This document shows positions 34,192-43,764 of a DNA stretch of 64,000 nucleotides, piece by piece. The stretch spans positions 248,001-312,000 of the forward strand of contig CP009910.1 in assembly GCA_000808095.1 (NCBI GenBank), written 5' to 3'. Source of the DNA: Borreliella chilensis (GTDB lineage: Bacteria > Spirochaetota > Spirochaetia > Borreliales > Borreliaceae). The notes beneath the pieces were generated by a model. The model was not told the origin of the DNA and ran no database searches. It saw only the letters and a list, made by a program, of their open reading frames with translations. A program made the translations under genes and the position numbers. The stretch's first letter is position 1. Each line of letters begins with the position of its first letter.

Positions 34192-36285
34192 CTATTCTTC
34201 AACCTCTACTGTTTTAAGAACATTAACTTTAATATTTTGGGGAACCTCTAAAACAGACATAACAACAAGCTCTGGAATTTCCCTACTTGTTATCACTTTT
34301 ATTATAGGCCTTGCCGACTCACTTGACAGAATAACTGGATAAAACCCATCTGTTTGAACCTCATTTACAATTTTAAAAAGCTCATAAATAAATTTGGTTC
34401 TCAAATTAGGATCAATCGAACTTATAAGATCATGATTAGATTCGACACGAGAATCAATTATTATTTGCTCAAAACCGGGATTTAAAGTTATCACATTAAG
34501 CTCAGAATTTAAATCCAAATATCCACTAGTTATCTGTCTTCCAACTGATTGTCTACATTTTTCAATCAAGAAAAATATATCCTTAGTAATACTTGTGAAA
34601 TCTGCAATTGTTTCAAAAATTGTAACCAAATTGCGAATTGAAACCTGCTCTTTTAAAAGACCTTGTAAAACTCTTTGAATCTCACCAACTGAAAAATCTT
34701 TAAGAACCTCTTCAACAATAGCTCCATAATCTTTCTTAAAAACATCAAGAGTATTTTGAACATCTTGACGAGTCAAAATCTCATAAGAATGTCTTTTAAT
34801 AAGTTCTGTCATATGAGTAGCAATAATAGATGGGGGATCAACAACAGTATATCCCAATTTTTCAGCAGTTTCTCGCCCATCATCATTTACCCAAAGAGAG
34901 GGAAGTCCAAATGAAGGATCTTTAACAAGATCTCCATCTATTCCAGAATCAATTCCAATATTTATTACTAAAAACTTACCAAGCTTAATCTCACCTCGCC
35001 CAACTTCAACTCCTCTTAGTTTAAAAGAATACGCATTAGGCTGAAGTCTCATATTGTCAACTATTCTAATCTTAGGAACAACTATTCCAAATTCAAATGC
35101 AATCTCACGCCTTATCTTAACAATACGATCAAGAAGTTCAGAGGTTTTTGTATCATCAACTATTGGAACAAGATTGTATCCAATCTCAAGAGCTAGTGGA
35201 TCAAGAGGAACAACCGGTGCAACATCTTTATCCGCATAACTTGAAGCTTGCTCTTCTTCTAGCTTATTCTTTTCATCCATTTCTTCTTTACGTCTTATTC
35301 CCGAAAGAGAATAAGCTAAAAATGCAATCATCAAACTTAATAAAATAAGAATTAAGGTTGGAAATCCAGGAAGAAAAGCTAAAAAAAACAAAAACCCAGA
35401 AACAATCCAATAAACTCCCAAATGATTTGTAAACTGATCAAAAATCTCACCACCAAAACTATTTTTTGAAATCGATCTAGTAACGATCAATCCTGTTGCC
35501 GTTGAAATCAAAAGAGACGGCAACTGAGAAACAAGTCCATCACCAACCGTCAATGACACATAATTATTAAGAGCTTGGCTAAAATTAAGACCTTGCAGAG
35601 TTATTCCTACCAATAAACCACCAATAATATTAATAAGGGTTATCAAAAATCCAACTTTAACGTTACCCGATACAAATTTAGAAGCTCCATCCATTGCACC
35701 ATAAAAATTAACTTCAGATTGTAAATCATTTTTCTGCCTTGTAGCCTCTTCTTCTGTCAAATTTCCAGAACTGTAAGCAGAATCAATTGCCATTTGCTTA
35801 CCAGGAAGCGCATCAAGAGCAAAACGAGCTGCAACTTCGGCTACCCTTGTTGCTCCTTTAGTAATTACAATAAATTGAACAGCAATAATTATAATAAATA
35901 TTATAAATCCAACAACAAGTCCTTGAATTCCAGAACTACCCACAACAAATGTACCAAAAGCCCTTATCATTTGCCCATCAAAATTTATACCTTTAGTTAA
36001 AATTAATCTAGTAGAAGAAATATTAAGAACAAGTCCAAAAATAGTCATCACAAGTAATAAAGTAGGAAAAACAGAAAAATCTAGCGACCTCTTAGAATAA
36101 AGAACTATTAAAATAATTAAAAGGCTTATTACCAAATTAACTGTAATCAAAGCATCCAAAATAAAGGCAGGAAGGGGTAAAATAAACCCAGCAACAATAA
36201 ATATTAAACCAACCGAAATTATTAAATCAGACTTATTACTAAGCCCTAAATATCCTAATATAGAATTTTTTCTAGCATCCAACAA
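34192..36285 (-). CDS. flhA: Flagellar export gate protein FlhA
   Basis: This 697-residue component of the flagellar type III export gate has about eight transmembrane helices in the first 330 residues, including the conserved FHIPEP-type cytoplasmic loop region (AARFALDALPGKQMAID). The C-terminal cytoplasmic domain (about 350-697) binds export chaperones. The start is TTG; two TTG codons are adjacent (36285 and 36282) and AGAGG lies five bases before the first, so initiation at either is possible. It lies eight bases after flhB. Confidence 0.95.
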   Translation of the reverse strand: MLDARKNSILGYLGLSNKSDLIISVGLIFIVAGFILPLPAFILDALITVNLVISLLIILIVLYSKRSLDFSVFPTLLLVMTIFGLVLNISSTRLILTKGINFDGQMIRAFGTFVVGSSGIQGLVVGFIIFIIIIAVQFIVITKGATRVAEVAARFALDALPGKQMAIDSAYSSGNLTEEEATRQKNDLQSEVNFYGAMDGASKFVSGNVKVGFLITLINIIGGLLVGITLQGLNFSQALNNYVSLTVGDGLVSQLPSLLISTATGLIVTRSISKNSFGGEIFDQFTNHLGVYWIVSGFLFFLAFLPGFPTLILILLSLMIAFLAYSLSGIRRKEEMDEKNKLEEEQASSYADKDVAPVVPLDPLALEIGYNLVPIVDDTKTSELLDRIVKIRREIAFEFGIVVPKIRIVDNMRLQPNAYSFKLRGVEVGRGEIKLGKFLVINIGIDSGIDGDLVKDPSFGLPSLWVNDDGRETAEKLGYTVVDPPSIIATHMTELIKRHSYEILTRQDVQNTLDVFKKDYGAIVEEVLKDFSVGEIQRVLQGLLKEQVSIRNLVTIFETIADFTSITKDIFFLIEKCRQSVGRQITSGYLDLNSELNVITLNPGFEQIIIDSRVESNHDLISSIDPNLRTKFIYELFKIVNEVQTDGFYPVILSSESARPIIKVITSREIPELVVMSVLEVPQNIKVNVLKTVEVEE

Positions 36286-36293
36286 TAGAACCT

Positions 36294-37412
36294 CTAATTA
36301 AACTTTTTAGTAATAGAATATACTCTCACAAGAATTTTTGAAACAACCTCCCAATATTCTCTTGGAATCTCTTCGTTAACCTTAACATTAGCATAAAGCG
36401 CTCTTGCAAGCAGTTTATTTTCCATTAAAGGGATATTATTTTCTCTTGCAATTTTTTTAATTGTGAGGGCTATTTCATCCTGACCTTTTGCAAGCACCCT
36501 TGGAGCCAGCATTGTGCTACTATCCCACTTAATAGCAACTGCAAAATGTTCTGGATTTGTAATTACTACATCCGCTTGAGGAACAGCTACCCTTAAATTA
36601 GTGCTTAAAATATCCCTCATTCGCTCTTTTATTCTAGATCGAAGTAAAGGATCTCCTTCCATTTCTTTTCTCTCTTGCTTTACCTCTTCTTTTGTCATTT
36701 TCAAATTCTCAATGTACTGAGATCTTTGAAACAAATAATCAAACACCCCAACAATTGCCAAAAACATTACTGAGAAAAAACATATTTTATAGGCAAGTAA
36801 CAATACAATAGAAATCCCAGACTGAAGTGTATACTCCGAAAGCTTAGAAATTTTGCCTATATTGTTTTCTATAATAAAATAATATATCAAGCATATTATA
36901 GCAACTTTTAACAAACTTTTAAATAAATTGAAAAAAGCCCCTGCTGAGAAAAAAGAATTTTTTGCCCACCTGGAAAAATTTAAATTAATTTTATCCCACT
37001 TTGGCTCTAAGGATTTAAAAGTAATAAAAAAGCCTACTTGAATAATATTGACAAAAAAATTAACAGCTAGAGATGCAAAGAAAAACCAAATGACATACCC
37101 TATTATAGATCTAATATACGCAAATCCCATTGAATAAACACTAATCCTCATAACTTCAGGAAGCTTGCTAGCCTGTTCTTTAAAAACAGCTGCTAAATCT
37201 AAAGCAAAATAAGAAAGCATAAAAAAAAACAATGCAAATAATAAAAAAAGGCTAACAGCAGTATTAATTTCAGCAGACTTTAATACACGCCCTTCTTCTC
37301 TTGCTTTTTGCTTTTTCTGGTCAGTAGGTAATTCGGTTCTCCCCTCATCATCTGCAGAAAAAAAATCAAGAGGAATGTACCAACTTTTAATCAAAAATTT
37401 ATCTTTAGTCAT
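36294..37412 (-). CDS. flhB: Flagellar export switch protein FlhB
   Basis: This 372-residue export-gate component switches secretion from rod/hook to filament substrates. There are four membrane helices (about residues 50-235) and a C-terminal cytoplasmic domain. The self-cleavage site, usually NPTH, reads NPEH here (N286-P287-E288-H289). Asn, Pro and His are retained, so cleavage by Asn cyclisation may still occur. The ATG overlaps the fliR stop by one base (TAATG). Confidence 0.94.
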   Translation of the reverse strand: MTKDKFLIKSWYIPLDFFSADDEGRTELPTDQKKQKAREEGRVLKSAEINTAVSLFLLFALFFFMLSYFALDLAAVFKEQASKLPEVMRISVYSMGFAYIRSIIGYVIWFFFASLAVNFFVNIIQVGFFITFKSLEPKWDKINLNFSRWAKNSFFSAGAFFNLFKSLLKVAIICLIYYFIIENNIGKISKLSEYTLQSGISIVLLLAYKICFFSVMFLAIVGVFDYLFQRSQYIENLKMTKEEVKQERKEMEGDPLLRSRIKERMRDILSTNLRVAVPQADVVITNPEHFAVAIKWDSSTMLAPRVLAKGQDEIALTIKKIARENNIPLMENKLLARALYANVKVNEEIPREYWEVVSKILVRVYSITKKFN

Positions 37413-38221
37413 TATTTTGAAACTCTAGAAAACAATTTTAAAAAACTAGTAAGAGAATCTAAAGAAAGTTCAATTACTCTTTTTGAAGATATTGCTAAGC
37501 TTGGAAATCCAATATATAAAATTAACAATCCTAAAAATAGCGAAGCTGAAAAACTAATCATTAATAAATTAATCTGAGGCGATGATTTTGAAAGTATTCC
37601 TAATACTAAATAAAAAAGTAAAAGTAAAGTCAATATTGGAAACGAAATCAATAAAGCTTTTTCAAAAAGAAATCCAAAAGACATAAGCAAAAGCTTTACA
37701 AATTCTGAATTTCTCATATTTACCAAATGTTCAACCCTAATATTTAAAACAGAATCATGTACACCAATCACAAAAAACCGAAGCAAAAAATCGCTTGATA
37801 AAAACAAAAGCAAAAACAAATAAGCAAAAATTTGAGAAATAATCATGCTATCTTCTTCTGAAAAAACATCAAAAATATTTGCATAAGCAAGTCCAATTTG
37901 ATTGGAAAAGAAAAACCCAACTAAATGAAAAACATTGAAAATTATATTAACAAAAAATGCTTGAATAAGCCCTAATACAGCTTCTCCTAATAAAATTAAC
38001 ATAAAAGAAAGCATATTATCTAAAGGATAAACAATTCTAATCTTTTCAACAATAATTATAGATAGAATTAAAGAAAAGAAAAAATTCAAATATCCAATTT
38101 TTATTGTTGAAAAAAACGGAGAAAATTTTAAAAACATAAAAATTCTAACCATCACGGGTAAAATTGTAAAAGATTTTAAAACTAAAAAACTAAAATTCAA
38201 AATTTCATCCACACAATGCAA
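37412..38221 (-). CDS. fliR: Flagellar export protein FliR
   Basis: This 269-residue hydrophobic export-gate subunit, with six or more helices, forms the FliPQR channel core. Family features include the central NIIFNVFHLVGFFFSNQIGL stretch and an early PVMVRIFMFLKFSPFF. The start as given is TTG (38221); a GTG three codons on (38212) is also possible and neither has a clear ribosome site, so coupling to fliQ (14-base gap) is likely. It shares one base with flhB. Confidence 0.93.
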   Translation of the reverse strand: MHCVDEILNFSFLVLKSFTILPVMVRIFMFLKFSPFFSTIKIGYLNFFFSLILSIIIVEKIRIVYPLDNMLSFMLILLGEAVLGLIQAFFVNIIFNVFHLVGFFFSNQIGLAYANIFDVFSEEDSMIISQIFAYLFLLLFLSSDFLLRFFVIGVHDSVLNIRVEHLVNMRNSEFVKLLLMSFGFLFEKALLISFPILTLLLLFYLVLGILSKSSPQINLLMISFSASLFLGLLILYIGFPSLAISSKRVIELSLDSLTSFLKLFSRVSK

Positions 38222-38235
38222 TTTTAAAAAATAAA

Positions 38236-38499
38236 TTAAACATTTTGTAATTGATTAAAAACCACATAGGTAAACTGCATAAGCTTATTCAAAATCCAAG
38301 GACCAAAAATCACAATACTTAAAAGTATAACAATAATCTTAGGAATAAAACTTAAAGTTTGATCTTGAATTGAAGTAATAGCTTGAAAAATTGAAATTAA
38401 AAGACCAACTATAAGGGCTATAATCAACATTGGCGCCGATAGGATAATAATATTTTCAATAGAAATTCTAATTAAATAAAGAATATGCCCTGCGGTCAT
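38236..38499 (-). CDS. fliQ: Flagellar export protein FliQ
   Basis: This 87-residue protein has two membrane helices and is part of the FliPQR export channel. I choose the ATG at 38499, six bases after GAGG, so the product begins MTAGHILYLIR like other FliQ proteins; a GTG at 38511 would put the ribosome site inside the gene. The helix-hairpin region ALIVGLLISIFQAITSIQDQTL is typical. It follows fliP by eight bases. Confidence 0.94.
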   Translation of the reverse strand: MTAGHILYLIRISIENIIILSAPMLIIALIVGLLISIFQAITSIQDQTLSFIPKIIVILLSIVIFGPWILNKLMQFTYVVFNQLQNV

Positions 38500-38507
38500 A
38501 TATAGCC

Positions 38508-39272
38508 TCACATAAAACTTTTAATAAGACCACTAGTAATTAAAGTCCAGCCATCTACCATTACAAAAAGAATAAGCTTAAAAGGCAAAGATATCATTAC
38601 GGGGGGTAACATTATCATACCCATAGCCATTAAAACAGAAGCAACAATAATGTCTAAAACTATAAAAGGCAAAAATATTAAAATTCCCATCTTGAAAGCC
38701 ACTTTAAGCTCATGCAAAATAAAAGCTGCAATTAAAACATGTGTTGGCACTTCACTAAAATTCTTTGGTCGATCATAACTACTAATACTCATAAATAATC
38801 TAATCTCTTCATGACGTCCACCAGACATTTGCTTATACATAAAAATTCTAAGAGGAGCAATTCCCTTGTTATAAAATTCATCAAAATTTATTTTTGACTC
38901 CTTAAGGGGTAAATAAGCTTGTTTATATATAACATTAAAAGTTGGCCACATAGTAAAAATGGTTAAAAATAAAGCCAATCCCATTACTATCTGAGTAGGA
39001 GGAGATTGCTGAAGAGATAAAGCTCGCCTAATAAAATCCAAAACTATAGATATTCTCAAAAATGAAGTCATTAAAACTAAAAACGCTGGAGAAAGAGTAA
39101 TAATGGTTAATAAAATCAAAAGTTGCAAAGAAAAAGCTATTTCTGAACCAGTAATATTTTCAAAATTTAAAAACGGGAAATTAAGACCATTAGTAGATTG
39201 AAAAGATTTTGTTTGAGCAAAAGATAAACTTGTTATACTAAAAAATAAAAAAAATTTAAAACACTTTCTCAA
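38508..39272 (-). CDS. fliP: Flagellar export protein FliP
   Basis: This 254-residue export-channel subunit has a cleavable signal-like N terminus (residues 1-19, ending SLSFAQ), as known for FliP, then the helices with TSFLRISIVLDFIRRAL and QTPPTQIVMG-like text (QQSPPTQIVMG). The C-terminal half contains FILHELKVAFKMGILIFLPF, highly conserved in the family. The start is TTG, with GAGGG six bases upstream. fliO lies ten bases before it. Confidence 0.95.
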   Translation of the reverse strand: MRKCFKFFLFFSITSLSFAQTKSFQSTNGLNFPFLNFENITGSEIAFSLQLLILLTIITLSPAFLVLMTSFLRISIVLDFIRRALSLQQSPPTQIVMGLALFLTIFTMWPTFNVIYKQAYLPLKESKINFDEFYNKGIAPLRIFMYKQMSGGRHEEIRLFMSISSYDRPKNFSEVPTHVLIAAFILHELKVAFKMGILIFLPFIVLDIIVASVLMAMGMIMLPPVMISLPFKLILFVMVDGWTLITSGLIKSFM

Positions 39273-39282
39273 AATAAACCCT

Positions 39283-39909
39283 CTAAAATTTTTTTAATCT
39301 ATCTTGTTTGTCTTTAAGTGAAATCTCAATTTCCTTCTCAAATTTAATATAATCATTTCCAGGAAAAGGAATCTCTTCTTTTTTAAACAACATTTTTTTA
39401 AAAATCGATTTAAAAGAATCTTTTTTAACAGAATTATTAATTTTGCTAAGCCTAAGATTCAAATCTTCTAACTCTTCTTCAGATTTAATCTCCTTAAGCA
39501 AAATAGAAGAATTGTTAGAAACTAAAAGTATATAAACACTGTCTAATATGTTTATAATTCTTATTGAGCTTTTAATATCTATTTCGTAAAAAACAAGCTC
39601 CTTAATAAGATTAGAATTTTGTTCATATTTACTTTTTTTTGAATGAAAAATCAACTTCTTAAGCAAGAAAAAAATAAAAAGAGCAATAAATAAAAATAAT
39701 ACTATTTTTACCAAATCCGAAATATTAAAAAGAGAAACTGACTGAACACTGCCATTGTCAGCAAGATCTGTCTTGACTTCTTCAAAAATTGGCAAGTTAG
39801 ATTCAACTTCAAGATCAATAGACGCTGAATTTACTTGCTCTTGTGAATTAGCATATGTAAAAAAATTAGAAAACGCTAAAAAAACTAAAAATAAAAATAT
39901 ATTATTCAT
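39283..39909 (-). CDS. fliO: FliO-type flagellar export assembly protein (FliZ)
   Basis: This 208-residue protein has an N-terminal signal peptide (about 1-20, ending TYANS), a short periplasmic stretch, one membrane helix (about 67-85) and a cytoplasmic domain. This topology and its position between fliN and fliP mark it as FliO, the assembly factor for FliP; the Borrelia literature uses the name FliZ. Its ATG overlaps the fliN stop by eight bases. Confidence 0.8.
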   Translation of the reverse strand: MNNIFLFLVFLAFSNFFTYANSQEQVNSASIDLEVESNLPIFEEVKTDLADNGSVQSVSLFNISDLVKIVLFLFIALFIFFLLKKLIFHSKKSKYEQNSNLIKELVFYEIDIKSSIRIINILDSVYILLVSNNSSILLKEIKSEEELEDLNLRLSKINNSVKKDSFKSIFKKMLFKKEEIPFPGNDYIKFEKEIEISLKDKQDRLKKF

Positions 39910-40243
39910 TTTTAGTTTTAATTATCTCAGTAATTCTAACCCCAAAATTTTCATCAATTACAACTACTTCCCCTCTGGCAACTATTTTACCGTTTACTAA
40001 AATATCTACAGGCTCACCAGCAAGTTTATCAAGAGTAATAATCGTACCTTCAGACATACCAAGTATATCCTTTATTTTTCGCTCTGTCCTTCCAAGCTCT
40101 ACAGTAAGCTGCATAGAAACATCCATTAAAAGTCCAAAATTACTAGGATCAACCCCTTCTGGCAAAGTATCAATTAAATCAGGAAGCTTAACTCCTTTTA
40201 TTTCAGGCTTTTCTCCATTGTCGCCTTTTTCATCTACACTCAT
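39902..40243 (-). CDS. fliN: Flagellar switch protein FliN
   Basis: This 113-residue C-ring protein has a C-terminal SpoA domain (about 38-110) including [18 protein letters not shown] and the closing GVRITEII. It forms the base of the rotor and docks the FliH/FliI export ATPase. The N-terminal 35 residues are polar and variable. AGAGG lies six bases before the ATG. The 49-bp gap to fliM is one of the larger ones in the operon. Confidence 0.95.
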   Translation of the reverse strand: MSVDEKGDNGEKPEIKGVKLPDLIDTLPEGVDPSNFGLLMDVSMQLTVELGRTERKIKDILGMSEGTIITLDKLAGEPVDILVNGKIVARGEVVVIDENFGVRITEIIKTKNE

Positions 40244-40292
40244 AATTTACCTCTTAACAATTTAAGTTATAATGTAACAAATAACATAACTA

Positions 40293-41351
40293 TCACTCAA
40301 CCTCTTCTGTAAGTTCTTTTAACAAATCAAAACCTTTTATATCTCCAATTTTTTCTGTAATTTGTACTGAAACTTTGTTACCCATTAAACCCATTCTGCA
40401 TTTAAACTTTTCTTTAGCACCAACTTTTAAAGTTAAATCTTTATTTATTAAAGAAGATTCAAGATTTAAAACATCTCCTTTCTCAAGCGATAAAATTTCT
40501 CTTACTTTAAGCTTAACTTCTCCTATTTCTGCTATCAAAGGCATAGCCGTATTTTCCAACTTTTCACGCAAAGCATCAAGATTTTCACTAGTAGTTCCAA
40601 CCCCAATCAAAGAATGCCAATATCTTGTTGATAATTTTGAAACAATAGGTTCTATAGTAATATAAGGCAAACAAAAATTCATAAGACCTTCTACTTTCCC
40701 TATCTTGACCTCAAGAGTTACTAAGATAATCATTTCTGTAGGGGGAACTATTTGTGCAAACTGAGGATTGACTTCAATGTGCCCAAATCTCGGCCTTAAA
40801 TCAACTACTTGAGACCAAGCCTCTCTCATATTGGCAAGTATACGAATAATAACACTTTCCATAACAGACTGCTCAATTTCTGTCAAATCCCTACTTTTAT
40901 CTTTAATTGTATCTCCATCTCCCCCAAAAAGCCTATCTACTATAGCAAACGCTATGGTGGGATCAACTTCAAAAATTGCTGATCCCTTGAGAGGATCCAT
41001 GTTTATTATTGCTAAAGTTGTGGGGTTTGGTATTGACCTAATAAACTCTTCATAAGTTAATTGGTCAACTGAAGCTACGTGAACATGAACCATTTTCCTC
41101 AACAGAGCAGAAAGCGAAGTTGTGGTATACCTAGCAAATGCCTCATGAAAACTTGAAACTGTCCTTACCTGTTCTTTTGAAAATTTATCTGGCCTTTTAA
41201 AGTCATATACTTTAACTTTTTGCTTTTTGCCTGTAGGACTAGATATAACATTAGAAAGGGATTCGTCTAACGATAAGCTTTCAGATGAATTAATAGACTC
41301 TAAAAGACTATCTATATCGTCTTGAGATAAAGCTCCTGGATTGTTTGCCAT
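40293..41351 (-). CDS. fliM: Flagellar motor switch protein FliM
   Basis: This 352-residue C-ring protein carries the N-terminal CheY-P binding motif LSQDDIDSLLESI (residues 8-20), a CheC-like middle domain (about 60-240, with the FliG-contact GGxG region FGGDG) and a C-terminal SpoA domain. It transmits the chemotaxis signal that sets rotation direction. AAAGGA precedes the ATG. Confidence 0.96.
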   Translation of the reverse strand: MANNPGALSQDDIDSLLESINSSESLSLDESLSNVISSPTGKKQKVKVYDFKRPDKFSKEQVRTVSSFHEAFARYTTTSLSALLRKMVHVHVASVDQLTYEEFIRSIPNPTTLAIINMDPLKGSAIFEVDPTIAFAIVDRLFGGDGDTIKDKSRDLTEIEQSVMESVIIRILANMREAWSQVVDLRPRFGHIEVNPQFAQIVPPTEMIILVTLEVKIGKVEGLMNFCLPYITIEPIVSKLSTRYWHSLIGVGTTSENLDALREKLENTAMPLIAEIGEVKLKVREILSLEKGDVLNLESSLINKDLTLKVGAKEKFKCRMGLMGNKVSVQITEKIGDIKGFDLLKELTEEVE

Positions 41352-41371
41352 TTAAAATTCCTTTAAATTTA

Positions 41372-41908
41372 TTACATATCAAAAATGTCAATTTGGGTTA
41401 ATGCTATTTCTTTTATTTCTCCGTTTCTAAGCACACTATTAATTCTTGCCTTAATTTCTGCTTTTATTTGACTTTCATTTTTTATTTCTTGACCAGTCCT
41501 TTGGCTAAAATATTCCCTAATAATATCTTTTAAACGCACTTTTTGCCTTCCAAGCTCATTAAGAATATTAACATTATTCTCGGCATACCCCAAAGCAAGC
41601 TTTACAACAAAAGTTTTTGGAGGAACATCCAAAGTATTGCCTCTAATCTCATCTATACTTTCATACCATATAAGCATAGGCGGCTTTCCTAAGTATTCAT
41701 TCGAAAAAACTGGAAAATCACTAGGAGCTCCACTTTGGCTTACCACCATTTTAGATACAAAATAAGAAACAATTATCATTATCGCAACAGTAAATATCCC
41801 TATCGCAAGTATCTGTAAAATTTTTATTATAATATCGGGTAATAAACCACCTTTTCTACTAACATTGGAATCTCCTATATCTAAATTTTCATCGTCCCTA
41901 TTAGGCAT
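41372..41908 (-). CDS. fliL: Flagellar basal-body-associated protein FliL
   Basis: This 178-residue protein has one membrane helix (about residues 28-52) and a periplasmic stomatin-like domain, ending with the family pattern VLRNGEIKEIALTQIDI. FliL surrounds and supports stator units. AGGAGG lies upstream of the ATG at good spacing. A 49-bp gap separates it from motB. Confidence 0.93.
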   Translation of the reverse strand: MPNRDDENLDIGDSNVSRKGGLLPDIIIKILQILAIGIFTVAIMIIVSYFVSKMVVSQSGAPSDFPVFSNEYLGKPPMLIWYESIDEIRGNTLDVPPKTFVVKLALGYAENNVNILNELGRQKVRLKDIIREYFSQRTGQEIKNESQIKAEIKARINSVLRNGEIKEIALTQIDIFDM

Positions 41909-41957
41909 AATAAAATTCCTCCTATTAATTTTTCTTCTTTACAGTTAAAAAGAATAA

Positions 41958-42740
41958 TTATTGAATAATCTCCTTAGGAAAACTTAAAGATGCGTCCGTA
42001 GTAATTAATATATCAATTCTCCTATTGTAAGCCCTACCTTCAGGAGTATCATCTGTTGCAATAGGCCTGCTTCCACCAAAACCAGATACTTCAAACTTAC
42101 TCTCAACGCTCTTAACATTAGATTGATCTAAATAATTTAAAATATGCTCTAGCATATTAACAGATCTTGCAACCGAAAGTTCCCAATTATTTTTCCAAGG
42201 CCCATTTATATCAGTATCAATATTGTCTGTATGCCCTTCTATTTTAAAATTATAACCTCTAGAATTCAAAACTCCGATAAAAGACGCTATTTTTTGAATA
42301 GAGTCTCTATTGTCTTCAAGCTTAACATCTGCACTAGCAGAATCAAAAAACGCATCTGCTGCAAGAGATATGACAATTCCCCTCTCTTCTTGTCTTACTA
42401 TAATATTTTTAGATTGAATTTTTTCAATAAATTCAATCATAGATTTATTTTTAGCAGTCTGAGATGCTTGCTTATTTCGTACAGTAGAAGGCAATGACAT
42501 AAAACTATTACTCAAATAAGACAATTTATTAAAATCTAAAGTTTTACCACCTTTAAAAAATCCCGCACCCGTGAAAGAAGCAGACATTATCCTTATTACA
42601 TTTTCTTGAAAAATAATATCATTTAATGAAAACATAGTAACAAAAAATACAAGCAGTAAAGTAACCATGTCTCCATAAGTCAACATATAATCTGGAGATC
42701 CTTCATCGCATTTTAAAGGTTTTTTAGTCCGCAAAGCCAT
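41958..42740 (-). CDS. motB: Flagellar stator protein MotB
   Basis: This 260-residue stator subunit has one membrane helix with the proton-carrying aspartate in YMLTYGDMVTLLL and a C-terminal OmpA-like peptidoglycan-binding domain (FKIEGHTDNIDTD, then the NWELSVARS motif). I start at the second of two adjacent ATGs because GGAGG is then six bases away; that ATG shares one base with the motA stop. Starting at the first ATG adds one residue. Confidence 0.96.
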   Translation of the reverse strand: MALRTKKPLKCDEGSPDYMLTYGDMVTLLLVFFVTMFSLNDIIFQENVIRIMSASFTGAGFFKGGKTLDFNKLSYLSNSFMSLPSTVRNKQASQTAKNKSMIEFIEKIQSKNIIVRQEERGIVISLAADAFFDSASADVKLEDNRDSIQKIASFIGVLNSRGYNFKIEGHTDNIDTDINGPWKNNWELSVARSVNMLEHILNYLDQSNVKSVESKFEVSGFGGSRPIATDDTPEGRAYNRRIDILITTDASLSFPKEIIQ

Positions 42741-43522
42741 CATTCACCTCCAATACTACTACTAAGATGACTTCGATCTTTTGGGGTTAAAAATGTTACC
42801 AATTTTTGTTCTAAAATTCTAGGATTATCTCCAGACTGGATTGATAAAACACCCTCAATTATCATTGTCTTTACCGCAGCTTCTTCAGAATCAATTTTCT
42901 CTAGCTTCAGTTGAACTGGAGTAAACATTAAATTTGCCATTATAGTCCCATAAAGGGTTGTGATAAGAGCAACAGCCATAGAAGAACCAAGTGCAGATTT
43001 GTCCTCTAAATTACCAAGAAGAGCTACAAGCCCAATAAGAGTACCCGTCATTCCAAAAGCTGGGGCAAGCTTTGCCCAAGTCTTAAAAAGATCTGAACCG
43101 ACTTTATGCCTTTCTTGCATCTGATCAAGCTCTAAATAAAGCATAGTCCTAATTACTTCAGGATCTGCTCCATCAACAACAAGCCTCATTCCTGACTTAA
43201 AAAATGGATCATTAATTTGCTCAAGCTCATCATCAAGGGATAAAAGGCCTTCCTTTCTAGCCTTTTCTGAAAGCTCTACCAATATTTTTATAATAGAAAT
43301 CTTAGCATGATAATTCCTTCTAAAGAAAAATCCCAAATATGTTGGAATTTTTTTTACAGCAATAACTTCTGAAGAAGCCATAAGAGCAGAAAAAGATCCA
43401 ACAACAGTAATAAAAATAGAACTCAAATCCCAAAAAACACCAAGTCCTGTAGGAGTAAATGCCATAGAAATTAAAATAGCTCCAAATCCAACTCCCCATC
43501 CAATTATACTAGCTAAATTCAT
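42740..43522 (-). CDS. motA: Flagellar stator protein MotA
   Basis: This 260-residue inner-membrane stator subunit has four helices (two near the N terminus at about 5-50, two at about 145-205) and a large cytoplasmic loop contacting FliG. The TM3-TM4 region with PAFGMTGTLIGLVALL and the later VALITTLYGTIMAN are family hallmarks. It overlaps the flbD stop by four bases and motB by one base, a tightly coupled set. Confidence 0.96.
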   Translation of the reverse strand: MNLASIIGWGVGFGAILISMAFTPTGLGVFWDLSSIFITVVGSFSALMASSEVIAVKKIPTYLGFFFRRNYHAKISIIKILVELSEKARKEGLLSLDDELEQINDPFFKSGMRLVVDGADPEVIRTMLYLELDQMQERHKVGSDLFKTWAKLAPAFGMTGTLIGLVALLGNLEDKSALGSSMAVALITTLYGTIMANLMFTPVQLKLEKIDSEEAAVKTMIIEGVLSIQSGDNPRILEQKLVTFLTPKDRSHLSSSIGGE

Positions 43523-43743
43523 AATTCAACTCTCCCATTTCCTTCTCCTACAATTTTTTCAAAAGAAGCAACTTCTCTCCGATATAACTTAATCCTATTG
43601 ACCACCTCTTCAACTTTTTCCTTTACAATTAACTTCTTCCCATTCATAAGAAGAATTGTAGTATCAGGATTGGCTTCAATACTTTCAATATGATAAGGAT
43701 TTAAATAATATCCATAACCATTAAGCTTAGTTACAAAAATCAT
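43519..43743 (-). CDS. flbD: FlbD/SwrD family small flagellar protein
   Basis: This 74-residue protein of the FlbD (SwrD) family starts MIFVTKLNGYGYYLNPYHIE and contains the internal KLIVKEKVEEVVNRI. In other bacteria SwrD raises flagellar torque by supporting stator function. Its place immediately before motA, with a 4-base overlap, matches that. The ribosome site is weak. Confidence 0.9.
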   Translation of the reverse strand: MIFVTKLNGYGYYLNPYHIESIEANPDTTILLMNGKKLIVKEKVEEVVNRIKLYRREVASFEKIVGEGNGRVEL

Positions 43744-43764
43744 ATATTAAAAAACAATCTCAAG

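Noticed and set aside
40244-40292. Internal promoter between fliM and fliN (TATAAC in the 49-bp gap)
   Set aside because: No matching -35 at acceptable spacing was found; the AT-rich gap alone is not enough support.
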